This document shows, piece by piece, positions 12,601-24,155 of a stretch of 64,000 nucleotides of DNA. The position numbers and the translations under genes were made by a program. How positions within the stretch are numbered: the first letter of the stretch is position 1; every line of letters begins with the position of its first letter. Below the pieces are notes generated by a model that ran no database searches, was not told the DNA's origin, and saw only the letters and a program-made list of their open reading frames with translations. Source of the DNA: Boletus sp. NGJ (taxonomy: Eukaryota; Basidiomycota; Agaricomycetes; Boletales; Boletaceae); NCBI GenBank assembly GCA_019096195.1, contig JAGTXK010000073.1, forward strand, positions 1,550,001 through 1,614,000, read 5' to 3'.

Positions 12601-14896
12601 AGGATTACGTCGGTTCGAACAACTTGAACCTCCTGCTGCCGAATGGTCAGTATGGAACGCGTGATATGGGCGGTAAAGACCATGCTTCGGCTAGGTATAT
12701 CTTTACTGAGTTGGCACCTTTGACGAGGGCGGTGTTCCACCCGGATGATGGGCCGCTGTTGACGTATCTGAAGGAAGATAATGACTGGATTGAACCAGAG
12801 TATTATATGCCCGTCATTCCAATGGTGCTCATCAATGGCGCGGAGGGTATAGGAACAGGTGAGAGCCACTTTCTTTGGTAGATTGTAGTTGCTGAACGCC
12901 GACCGATAGGATGGAGTACCAGCGTCCCATCCTACAATCCAGAGGACATTGTCGCGAATCTACGGCGGCTGATGGCTGGTGAAGAGATGATTCCTATGCT
13001 CCCTTGGTGGCGAGGTTTCAAGGGTACTATCAAGAAGATTGGTGAGCACAAGTACGATGTCACCGGTGTCGCGAGGAAGATCAACGACACGACCGTTGAA
13101 ATCATCGAGCTGCCCATTCACAAATGGACGCAGTCATACAAGGCTGAGTTGGAAGCCATGATTGGTGAGAAAGGGGACGGTATTATCAAGGTATTGTACA
13201 TAAACTAGCATTCAACCACGATTCTTTGACTGAAGATGATAAACAGGATTACAAAGAGCACCATGACAATGTCAACATCCACTTTGTCATTACGATGGCT
13301 GCAAAGGATCTCGAGAAGGCGGAGGAGCAAGGCTTGGTTGAATTCTTCAAGTTGACGAGCAAAATCAATACGGGCAACATGATCTGTTTCAACTTCGACG
13401 GCAAGATTCAGAAATATTCCTCGCCCGAGGAAATTATCGAAGAATTCTACCCTCAACGTCTGGCGTGCTATCAGAAGCGAAAGGTGCGAACGGCACGCTT
13501 TAGATATTTCTCTCAGCTGACGGAAATGGTGGGACACAGGATTACATGGCCAACGAGCTTCAACTGCAGTTTGAGAAGCTCTCTAACCAGGCGCGTTTCG
13601 TCAAGATGATTGTGGAGAGGGAACTCGCCGTGTCGAACCGAAAGAAAGCGGAGATCATGGCTGACTTGCGAAAACTCAAATTCCGCGCGTTCCCCAAGGT
13701 GACCAAGGCTAAAGCAGCGGGCGAGACTGAGGATGTTGTTAACCCTGACGAGGATGAGGAAGCGACAGAGGATGTTGCTGGTTCAACGGATTACGACTAT
13801 CTGTTGGGCATGCCTATTTGGAGTTTGACAAAGGAGAAGGTATGTGTGGTTGGGCAGTTCACGGTCGTCTGATCTAGATGACTACTAGATTGCGAAACTC
13901 TTACAACAAGCCGGGGACAAGGAGGTGGAGCTCCTCGCGCTGCTTGAGCGTACTCCTAACTCGCTCTGGAACGACGATCTAGACAACTTCCTCAAGGAAT
14001 GGGATGTAAGTGTGGATTGAATTGTTGTTTCCCGACAAGGTGAATGTTTCAACACAGAAATCGTGCCAAGACTTTGATAACAAGACCTTGCTTGATGCGA
14101 ACGGGAAGAAGATCAAGAAGAAGCAGGCCACGCTTAAACACCGAAAGTCGCTGACTGGACGCAATGCCTTTGGTGAGGATGACTCAGAAGATGACTTTAA
14201 ACCTACCAAGGCCGCGGCTAAGAAGAAGGCGGAGCCGAAGCCGAAGCCTGCTGCCGCGGGACCCTTGAAGAAAGAGAGCGACAACGAGAAGCCTGCACTT
14301 CCTCCCAAGAGGGCACCAGTCAAGAAGGCACCTGCCAAGGTGAAATCAGAGTCGGAGATTGAGGTTTCGGATGTACCGGTGAAAAAGAAGGCTGCAGGGA
14401 AGAAACCTCTAAAGGTGGACTCGGACACGGACTTTGAGATGGTTGATTCACCCGCTGTGCAAGCAAAAGGCAAAGGGAAGGCTAAATCTGAGGATGTACC
14501 GAAGCGAAAGTCGTACGTCTATTGTCTCTGATTGAAACGTTGTATCTGACGCAATATCGCAGGCCTGTGGATGAGGATGAGAGCGACGAGGCATACGTAC
14601 GACCAGCAAAGAAGACAAAGACGGCACAAGCGGCTGTGACTGATTTCTTCGGAAAGGCTGGGCCTTCAGAAATGACGAAGAAAGCTACAGCGCGAAAGCC
14701 CTCGGGGAGCAAGTCCGCGGCTGCGAAGAACCCTGCGCCGAAGAAGGTGGAAAGCGATGTGGACGAAGAGGTGATAAGCGAAGTGGTAGAGGTACGCCCG
14801 GCTGCACCGACGCGCGCAGCAAGGGGCAAGGCAAAAAAGTACATCGAGATTGAGTCAGATTCTGACGGGGATGCCGACGACATGTATGGACAGTAA
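9665..14896 (+). CDS. TOP2: DNA topoisomerase II
   Basis: Fifteen exons with introns of about 47-66 bp give a full-length type IIA topoisomerase. After an acidic/basic N-tail come the GHKL ATPase (DEILVNAADNK, GRNGYGAKL), the transducer with the QTKETLT block, the TOPRIM domain (LTEGDSAKALA), and the breakage-reunion core with the catalytic Tyr in ASARYIFT (codon 12696-12698), then GAEGIGTGW. The C-terminus, from about 14058 on, is long, Lys/Ser/Glu-rich and repetitive, as usual for nuclear localisation and phosphorylation tails; it ends at TAA 14894-14896. By family knowledge the enzyme passes one DNA duplex through another using ATP and is needed to separate sister chromatids. No frame disruption was seen. 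Exon 1 is 9665-9751 and the last exon begins at 14563. Confidence 0.97.
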
Positions 14897-15249
14897 ACGG
14901 TTTTCCATCCTCTTACTTACAGTAAGTTCGTGTACTAGTATTTCTGTTATACCGCTATATATCGTCTAAGCTATGATACGATTTGATGAAACGGAGGGTG
15001 GCACGTGGGTACTTACAAGCGAGTTGTCTCAATCACCAGCCCTTTCAATTCTCTGCTTTGATTCGCTTTTCGTCTCCTCACTGGCCACTTTTTTTTGCTG
15101 GACAGGTCCGAGTCCCTCTCGTCCACGTCAAACTTCGCGTGCGGCGCTTTTCCCTCGCGTTGTTGGAGACTTGCTATATTGTTTAGACTGATCCCGCTGG
15201 CAGTTCACGACGATCCTGCTCTCAGGTCCAAGCACTTTATCCGTGTCCC
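14897..15249. promoter_or_regulatory. Intergenic promoter region with an E-box
   Basis: About 350 bp between the TOP2 stop and the next start. It holds a CACGTG at 15002-15007 and a pyrimidine-rich leader with short T-runs near 15087. No coding frame of note. Confidence 0.4.
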
Positions 15250-18200
15250 ATGGCTGCACAACAATTGCAGCAGCTTCCTCCGCCTCGTCTCAACATGCCT
15301 CCTCTGCTTCACATGCAACAGGGCTTTGATGGGAGACAGCCCATGTTCTCACCAGGCCTCCCAACGTCCATCCAGCAGAGTTACCACCCACCGCCTTTCC
15401 AGATCGCACCGCCCACCCTTCAGACACCTATGCAGCCCTTTTTCCCCCCGCCGCCGAACGTACCGGGTCGTCCCACCTACCAGCATCACAGAGGTCACTC
15501 AAGCGTCGCACACATCCCCAGCTTTCCGCCGCCGACTGCAATTCCTATAACCCCCCTCCACCAAGGTTTCCCAATGGTCGCATCACCTTTCGGGCAGCCG
15601 TTCATTCCTAGGAACAGGCGAGCGCCCAGTGTCAGTATCGGAGGTCCGCCCAAGGCACCTTTGGGGGGTCCAGGTCGAAAACACAGTCCGCTCCCCCCAC
15701 CTCCACCAGCACCTGCTCCAAAGGGGAAAAAATTGATGGTCAATTTGCCGGTGGAAACAATACCTGGCACGGAGGACCAGCCAACTAGTCGGCCTCCATG
15801 GGCGCGTACTCCCATGCCCACGACCACGCACGAAGAGCCTGTGGTGATATTCCCAGAGGTCACGACTGCAGATCCGTATCCTCCAGACAATTGGCGGCGC
15901 AACATTCCTGATACCGTTGACGTTTTCTTACCTGGAAAGGTACGCAATACGTGTTTAGTGTTGTGCGTGTTTCGTTGACTCGTCTTCCTGCCAGGTCGCT
16001 TGGGATGCAATCGTGCAGCGAGTCATCGAAGAAAAGCTGGAGAAACTGGGTGTTGAACGAGGCACAGGTGATTCAGTCTCTCTCCATGCACCACACGCCC
16101 GCGCTTCTTCGGTCAGTGCCTCGTTGAGTTAGCATGGTGAATCGCGTGCTCAACCGTTCGTAGATATCATCACCAGCAGATCCATCGCTGCTCTTTTTCA
16201 AATTGAACAAGTTGCAGCAGTCCCAGAATGCCTCGGCCGCAAATTCATTGACGAGTTCGCCTCAACAAACACTCGACCTGACGCCTTCCCCTGGATCGCA
16301 ATTACCGCCCAGACTACAAAATAGGCATGGCCACAGTCTCTCACTCGCACATCCGCCGCCTCCAATTCATCCATCATTTTACAATCCTGGTTCAGCTTTC
16401 AATCCTTTCGGTCCAGGTGCCATTTTGGGCTCCGACAGTATCGAACTGGATGTTGAAAACCATATACTCTCTCCTATTGATGGGATTCACGCACCACAGG
16501 GTCGCGTGCCCATGTCGATACCGTCTCTTGCTCCTCCTAGTATCAGTCGGGGAAGCAGCCGCCCAGACTTTGCCCGTGGATTTGGCCTTGATATACCAGA
16601 AGAGGAAGAGCCAGAAGAGGATGAGTCACTCCCTGATGCAGACGTGGGACAAAAATCCCCAAACAATGAAGATGCTCTTGGCCTTGTTCGTGTTCCCAGC
16701 CAACCAATTACTGAGCCCGACGGAATGGCTCTTGTGGCACCAAGTAAACTTCATTCAAGGCATGTTTCGAGGTTATCGCACGCGCTTTCGTTACACTCTG
16801 TTGGAGGTATCCATGAGTTGGCTATGCTAGAGCAAGTGGATGTGGTGCCAATCAGGAGTCCAGTAGGAAACCCGATTATTGACGATCTGGATAAGGAGGC
16901 TGTTGGTGAATGGACGGGATCCGAAGATGTGCGCTTGGATTCAGATGATGAGGTAAGGCTGCCCGAATCTCGGCCCATTCTTTACTGATTTTTCCTAGGA
17001 GAGTATTGGTGAATGGTCCAACCCTTCAGATGAGGAGCGAGTCCGTCAGCACCGGATGCATCGTCGTTTACTTCGGCCAAGGAATCAAGAGATAGAGACT
17101 CCGAGGCGCCTACCCAATTTCCCTGCTCCCCCGGCCAACATCTTTGGTTTGCGGGTTCGCCGCGACTACGATTTGGTCTCGAATCCAAGTGAAGATGGGA
17201 TGCACGCGGAGCAGAGAGCAGCGTTCCTCGGTGTGGATCCTGTGGACTTCACCCTAGGCCCATCGTCAACCTCGACTCCGGGACGTCGGCCTCTGCCGCC
17301 TCTGCCGCACTCCAGGGATCCTTCGGCACAGCTCATCGCGTATGACCCAGCAGCAGCACACTCTCGCTCTGGCTCTGACCAAGCTCTCGTTGAGCAGCAT
17401 ATCGTGGCTCTTGCCCCACCACCTGCCGCGCTGAATCCACATGCAAAGCCGTTCGTATTTGGTGTCAGCCGAGAATCAACTCCATGGGGATCTTTGGAAG
17501 TGGTTCCTCCGCCACCAGCACCGACATTGGGTCACACTCGCTTGTCGTCGTTCGGCAAACCACTTAACGCAGCAGCACAGGAATTCAAACCAACTGGGTT
17601 CACATTCCGCCCTCCTCCCGGCGTACCACAACTCAATTTCCCTGTCTCACCTGTTTCGCGTCCCCTTCCTGTACCGCCTGTCAAGCCTTCGCCAGCCCGC
17701 GCCCAGCAAGGCAGAGAAAAGCGACAACGACGTGGTTCGCACACCACTGTATCGGATGACGAAACCGACGACAGTGGCAAAGAAAATATGGCGTCATTCC
17801 GGTTCCCACCAGTGGACGGGACACCCCGCAGCATCCACCACACTGCACCCAACTCACCGTGCATATTAGGATCGCAGGATTTGCATGCGAGTGCTGGCCC
17901 ATTACAGCCCCTCACTTTCTCCGGCTTCCCGAGCGACTCAATGCGTCGTATCGAGGAACCGGATGGAATGGAATCTGATGAGGAAGACTTGCCCGATAAC
18001 GACAACGATCTACTAAAGAGCGATGAAGAACGTCTTGCGGTAGTCGCGGTCGTGAAGCCAAAACGTGCACCCATTCCTTTGGACTTCAAGAACCCTCCCT
18101 CGACCAACACTGTCCCCGCTGGCGTATTCAAAGCTCTTGTCGGAGACGAGAAAACGCGGCGAACTGTTCGCTCTCGACTCAGCTCACGTGAAATTTTTGA

Positions 18201-21200
18201 TCACTCACAACGTCCCTCCCTCGACGATTTCTCAGTGCCAGCTATTTCCATGTCTGCAAACAGACCCCGGTCGCGCTTTGTCACAGATCCTGGCCTCAAG
18301 CGCGAGAGCGTCGACTCACCAGATATCTTCACTCCCGCGATCAAGCGCCGTTCGTCGTTGCCCGCCATGCACAGTGCACACACTTCGTCTCTCTCCAATG
18401 TGTCGATACCCGCTATCAATCTCCTGAAACGCCTGGAAGCACAAGCACTCGAAGACAAGATTGAGGCGTTGATGGATGAGAAGTTCCAGATGATTCGCTC
18501 AGAAATCGTCAAGTCTCGTGCTACCGCTACGGCTTCCATTAGTCCTGCCACTGAGGATGCGATTGCAGAAGTTGTTGCCCTCTTTCGGACGCAACTTCAC
18601 GAATCGGCGGCAAGGGGATTGGATGACAGTCAGATGGATGCTCGTGGTGAGCTGGACCTCGAGCTCATCCGTGATGTGGTACAGCGAGGTCACGCTGAAA
18701 ACCTTTTGTTGTTGCAAACGGAACTCCATGAGGCTGTCTCTCGCATCGAGCAGGTTCAGTCTCCGGCTGTGCCATCAAACAATATGGAGCTCGTTCCGAT
18801 CATTGATCAGATTAACCATCGTAATCTCCAGGTGCTCCTCAACACACTCGGTCAGCTTTCGAACAAGATTGACACTCGACCGCTTGCGGATCAATATGAA
18901 AAGAACACGTTCATCGAGGAGATTTTGACTGCTCTCAGTCCGCATCTGGAGTCTTTGCGCCCAGAGATGGTCGATTACGATGTGCTCACTGCTAGACTTA
19001 GTCAGGCGGTTAAGCCGAACATTGAGCAGCTCATCGATCTTGCTGCAGATAAGCGCGAGACAGCAGGTCTTATTGTGGAGAGCCTTCTCCCAATGTTACC
19101 TTCACCATCCTCACTGCACACGGATTCGGTCATTGCCCAGATCACCTCTGAAGTTCGTCGAGTCATCGCACCGATTGACGCGCACGAGATCAAGGAGCAA
19201 GTTGCTGACCTCGTTGTCGAGCGCCTTGACGCGCGTCTTGCCAACCGCGACAAGGCGTTTAACGTGGATTCAGTCTCGGGCAGAGTCACTGAGGGCGTAC
19301 TTGGAGGGTTACAGTCTGTCATGGATGTTGCACCGAAGCTCGATACCTTGGCAACATCTCAGGTGTCTCTGTCTGCCAAGAATGACGATCTCGTTGCCAA
19401 ACACGCCGACTTGGTTACTGTGGTATCTAGCCTTCCCTCTCAATTTGAGGATCTCAAACGTGCTGTTGAAGCGGCCCAGCCAACACCAACCGAGCCATTG
19501 CAATCAACTTCCGAAACAAACGAAGCAATACTCTCTACTCTTCACCTGCTCCAGACCACTGCTGAAGCTGTCGCGAACGGGCAGAATTCGATGCTCGCAG
19601 ATAAAGACGATCTCGTCGCGTTGCAAAAGACATTCCATCAAGTCCTCACCGATCGTCTCGATGTTCTCCCCGAGTCACTTACCGCCGCTGTGACTGTGCT
19701 GCAAAATGCGCACGCCGAGTTCGCAGTCTCACGCGATGCTGCCAAGTGCGATGCAGATGAGATTCGCAAGCTGAAAGCAGCCAACAACGATCTCCAAGTA
19801 CAGTTGGCAAAGGCACGTGGAGCGCACGGGCAAGTCCGTGTTGAGAAGGATAACCTGAGTGAGCGACTCAAGGACGTCGAGAATGACCGTGATAGGCTGC
19901 ATGCGCAGGTGGAGGAGTTGCAAGCTGCGATGGGCACGCATGCTTCCGAGGTCTCGGCATTGGAGCTTCGCAATTCGGATCTCGAGGACGCGCTCTCACA
20001 GAGTTTGGCAAGATTGAAGACGTCGGACGTGGCTGCCCAGTCGAATCAAGAGCGCATCGCTGAGCTAGAGAAGGCGAACAAAGATGTCGCCACTGAGCAG
20101 CAGGCGCTCAACGCTCAGGTATGCATTTGCTCCATTTTCTCTTTCATGCAGTGAGTTGAACTGGTGTCTGTAGCTGGGCGATCTTCAAATGCAAGTCAAG
20201 ATGGCAGTACACGAGAAAGAACTCACTGCACAGTCGCTCGGGCTTCTTCGACAAGACCACGAGTCTCTCATCACTCAACAAAGTCACTTGGAAGATCTCC
20301 GCCGTATCACCGAACAAATCGAGGCTTTTACGAGTCTCAGGTCACAAGCCGACGAAGACGAGCTCAGAGAACTCAGGCGTGCACGCGATCAGCAACGGCA
20401 AGTCGAGTCTGAATATTCTACTCTCCAGAAACGGGCACGCGATCAGGAGCTTCGTGCTGCAAATAGTGAGCGTGCCGCGAGTGCTGCGAAGCAAAACCTT
20501 ATTCAGGCGCAGCAACGCGCAAGTGAATGGGAGAGACGCGCAAGAGAGTATGAGAGTGACTTGGAGGCGACGAGGAACAAGCTGGATGATGTGGAGCAGG
20601 CGCATGCGCAGCTGGGTGCCGACTACTCGCTGGTCAAGCTACAACTTGAAGAGAGGGAGGCCGAAGACCGTTTGATCAAGGTACATTTAACCCCACCCTT
20701 ATATGAGTCTGAGAAATTGGCTTGCTGACGCAATGTGCACATACAGGATCGCGAAAATAAACTCCGTGATCAAATTTCCAGTCTCGAATCTCAGTCGGCC
20801 CGTCTGGAAGCAGAGCTTAGTAAAGTAAAGGCCCAGATACTTCCTACCGTGACCAACTCGTATGGCAAACCTGGGCCTGCAAAGAACACTTCGCCGCCGC
20901 GCCCCGATTCACGCACAAGCACTGTCTTTGGTGGTGACCGCTCGCGTACACCTGTTGGACGTGTCAACGGAACTCAGGCCACGCGCAGTGATACCCCTCC
21001 GCAGTCCTCCGTCTGGGATTCCATGCATGCACCAAACCAACGGTATCCCAACGTGGGATCTGCGGGATCCTACACAAGAAGAGCGGCTCCGACGCCGTCG
21101 TATAGACCGCAATCCGGAGCGTCCACATATAGGGCGCAGTTCGCTGCATCACCCACCCCCAGTACTGTCTCCCTTGCGCCGAGCGTGGATGAAGAAGGAT

Positions 21201-21211
21201 GGTGGTCGTAG
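15250..21211 (+). CDS. Large unrecognised coiled-coil protein with Pro-rich N-terminus
   Basis: A start at 15250 opens a Gln/Pro-rich N-terminus with proline runs, followed by small introns at about 15940-15994, 16066-16164, 16952-16998, 20119-20173 and 20681-20747. The central exon codes more than 1,000 residues without interruption. Its first half is disordered and acidic with repeated Pro-rich patches. The second half, from roughly 18,400 on, is Leu/Glu/Lys/Gln-rich with long heptad-like stretches, giving a strong coiled coil up to about 20,820. The tail is Ser/Pro/Arg-rich and ends PSVDEEGWWS. Total length is about 1,800 residues. I do not recognise the family. The layout suggests a scaffold, cytoskeletal or septum-associated factor, but nothing in the sequence shows which. 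Confidence 0.85.
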
Positions 21212-21760
21212 GTGGGCTCTCGGTGAGAGACACTTGTGTATATTACTCGTATGCATCATTCCGTCTTCCTAAGGGATCTAACTTTGGATAAATATATCCC
21301 TGATCTAATCGTCTGCTCTTCGATTTGATTCCTTTTTTTTCGCACCCGGCATGTTATACCTTTTGTTGGCATCTTACCGGTACCCTTCACACAACAAAAT
21401 ATCTAACCCGTTCTCTTTCGATATCGTAATCCCCTTGTTTGCATCGACTCGCAGGAAATCATAGCCACTTTATATACCCTTCAATTGTTGCTACAAGGTA
21501 CAGATCCAATGGATGCATTAGTTGTGTGAATTGTGTGGGTTAACAGGAGCAGGAAGAAGGGGATCAAAAAAAGACAATGATGAGATCGGATATGGATTGT
21601 AGCATATGACAAAAACTGTGCCAAAAAAAACATTTATGCACTGGGCCATATCCAGGATTCTACGCTTTGTATTGCTGCATCTGAGGCGTCTCGCGGAATA
21701 CTATTGATCCAGTGAGCGAACGTGAAGGGCGGATGGGCCTGACACCAAGGACCAGATGAC
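21212..21760. other. Convergent 3' intergenic region
   Basis: About 550 bp between two converging genes. It is AT-rich with T-runs near 21340 and A-runs near 21565 and 21625, consistent with 3' UTRs and polyadenylation signals of both genes. No gene is seen. Confidence 0.6.
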
Positions 21761-23634
21761 TCACCTCAACTTTGGGTGCCACCGTCCATCTCGAAGTTCA
21801 AAGTATCTAGGAACGAAAATTTCTCCACTTTCGTCACGTCGACGGCGAAGGTCACGTTGGGCATCCTCGACGGCGGTCTTTGCTCGGGTAGCTGCTTCCA
21901 TGTCTCTGGCCTCGATCGCCTGCGTGAGGTTGAACCATAGTCTGGTGGAACACAATTATGTGAATGGTGTCCAAAAAGTCTAACGGAGGATTTGGTAGCA
22001 GGAAACGACGTACCGTCTAGATTCATACGGTTCCTGCTCATCTTCTGGTGTGACATATTTCGGCGCGATGTTCTGCCCATCTTTGACAACATCAAACAGG
22101 ACGCGCTTCGTTCCGGCCTGTTTTCATGCACAAGGCACACCGAAGGTGAAACGTCAACGTCATTTGTGTAATGGGACGTCAAGACAGCGGGGGTTGTACG
22201 AACTGTGTTACTCTTGAATTCCATGACGTGGCTCCACCTTCCTGAGACTTCACCAATGTCATAGCCAGCTTTACGGACGCGTCCTACGATCGCGTTGTAC
22301 GTGCCAGAGAAGAAACCCTGGGCGTATTGGGTCAGCCAGCCCTTGAGCAAACATGGACGGAATGGAGGGACTACCTTGGTCTTAAATTCGAGATCACAAG
22401 ACAATCGATGCCTCTCGTTCTTGACGGTGCAGGTATCGCCGAGCTCCTGGACCATTTTACCAAACAAAATGCCGCGTGCGTACATGTTTGGCATGGTGAC
22501 AGCGTAGTCTGGGTGGGACGATGGGATGATAGTCACGTGCAGGTAAATGGAACGCGTACCTCCGTCTTCCGGTTTACCCAATAGAATTATTCGGTTCTCG
22601 CCCTCCATCGTTGTCGAGACGCTGTTTCCCAGGAATTTAGACTTGGGTCTCAGCTCACCAATGATACTGAGACGGTTCTCGGGCGATATGTAAAAGAAGG
22701 CGGAGACCGGAGGGTGATGGGATACTGTACATGACGCGTACATGAGGGTTAGTCAGCGGCAACACAAGGGGAGACGTGCCTTGCTCAGCAACATAGAATC
22801 CTCGTGTGCCATTTGTGTAATCATACCGGCAGCGAAAGAATTCCCCGAGCACGGGGTTGTATCTATGACCAATGGTCAGCCCTCGTCCGCGGTAGTGGAG
22901 AAGGACGAGAGACGTACGGTTTCTTGACACCCTTTGGCTTGATGTGCCATCCTGCGAGATAATACTGCAGCACGCGAATAAATCTTTCATCTGGTTCTAT
23001 GCAATCTCCCGCGCTAAATTTGGTCGTACGACGATGGCGGTGGAGAGTCACAGGACGTTGTTGGTGACGAGACGCGAAAAAGGTTACGCCAACACGAGAA
23101 CCGGGCGAATACGGAGAAGGGAAGAAAGAAACGGGCCTTAGGGCACTCTGGTGATGACATAAGGAGACAACGAGATACCCTTACCCAAAGATGAGGTCCG
23201 GGTGGGACATAAAGTCCGTGATACGTTCGAGCATACTGCGAGGCTCGAGAACAAAGGTAGGGAATGTCACCTTTGAAAGGTCCATACCTACTCTGGAAAT
23301 GGAGGAGCGATTTTAGCAAGGGCAAGGGTAGGTCCAAGGACGAACGGAGGCAGACCTAAGTTGGGAGATCAGAGAGGTGATGATAGAGCCCTCATTCTCG
23401 TCTCTGCATTCGTAGTCAGCGTCGGTGTAGCCCATGAGCGACGGGGAGGGATAAATGACGAGGGTGCAGGGACTCAACCTAACAAAGGCGGGGGGAATAG
23501 AGAGAGGGAAAGACCGAAAGAACGCACAGGATTGATGTATCATCAGGCTCAGTGTCCTCGGGCACCCTATCTTCCACGGACAAGCCTCGTGCCCTACGGA
23601 TATGGGAGCCTGCCTGGCTGAAAATGCCCATCAT
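21761..23634 (-). CDS. OSH6: Oxysterol-binding protein-related lipid-transfer protein (Osh6/Osh7 class)
   Basis: Read on the minus strand, the gene starts at 23634 ([10 protein letters not shown]) and spans several exons. The first core block is [20 protein letters not shown], then [13 protein letters not shown]. The family fingerprint [16 protein letters not shown] is formed across an intron, and later blocks [13 protein letters not shown] and RWSHVMEFK follow. It ends with a basic region and [13 protein letters not shown]. There is no PH, ankyrin or FFAT element, so it is a short, stand-alone lipid-binding domain. In yeast the Osh6/Osh7 class exchanges phosphatidylserine for PI4P at ER-plasma membrane contacts; I infer the same from the sequence class. 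All exons join without frame breaks. A closer relation to Osh4 is possible but less likely. Confidence 0.88.
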
Positions 23635-24155
23635 GGTCGCTGGCTGTTAGGGTGCGTTGAGATTTGGTACTAAAATGGGCCCGGAGGGTAAAGTAACGAA
23701 GCTGCGCGGCTGCGGCGAGGCGTGCTGGCACTGGATGGAGCGGATGGCGAAGTGAGGTTGTATGGTTACAGACGCCAGTGAGCGTGGTGTGGCTTTCTCC
23801 GTGCAACGCCTTTGCCGGCCTACCCAGAATTGAAGTATGTCTCCCAACCGGTATCCAACAATTTCGTCGACTCGTCAACCAGGGCCACCTCGGTCGAGCG
23901 AGCTTAAGTCCAAGTCGTGTCACTGCGTTGTCGAACGAACCGAGCCTCAAGCGCCCTCGTTTCGGTAATCTCAGGTGCCGCGCTCACCATCCCTCGTTGC
24001 GGACAGCTCAAGGCGGTGGTCGCGAATATGAGAGCTTAAAGTAGCATGCGGACTGTAGATATCAAACTCGGCCCATAGTACGCTTAATGCCCGTTTCCCA
24101 TACACCACAGCGTGAGGATACGATGCACCATCATTTGATTCATTCCACGACCAGC
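23635..24155. other. Intergenic region between DBP3 and the OSH gene
   Basis: About 520 bp on the downstream side of DBP3 and upstream side of the OSH gene, both on the minus strand. It should contain the OSH promoter and the DBP3 3' UTR. Short open frames exist on both strands but none carries a motif. Confidence 0.55.
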
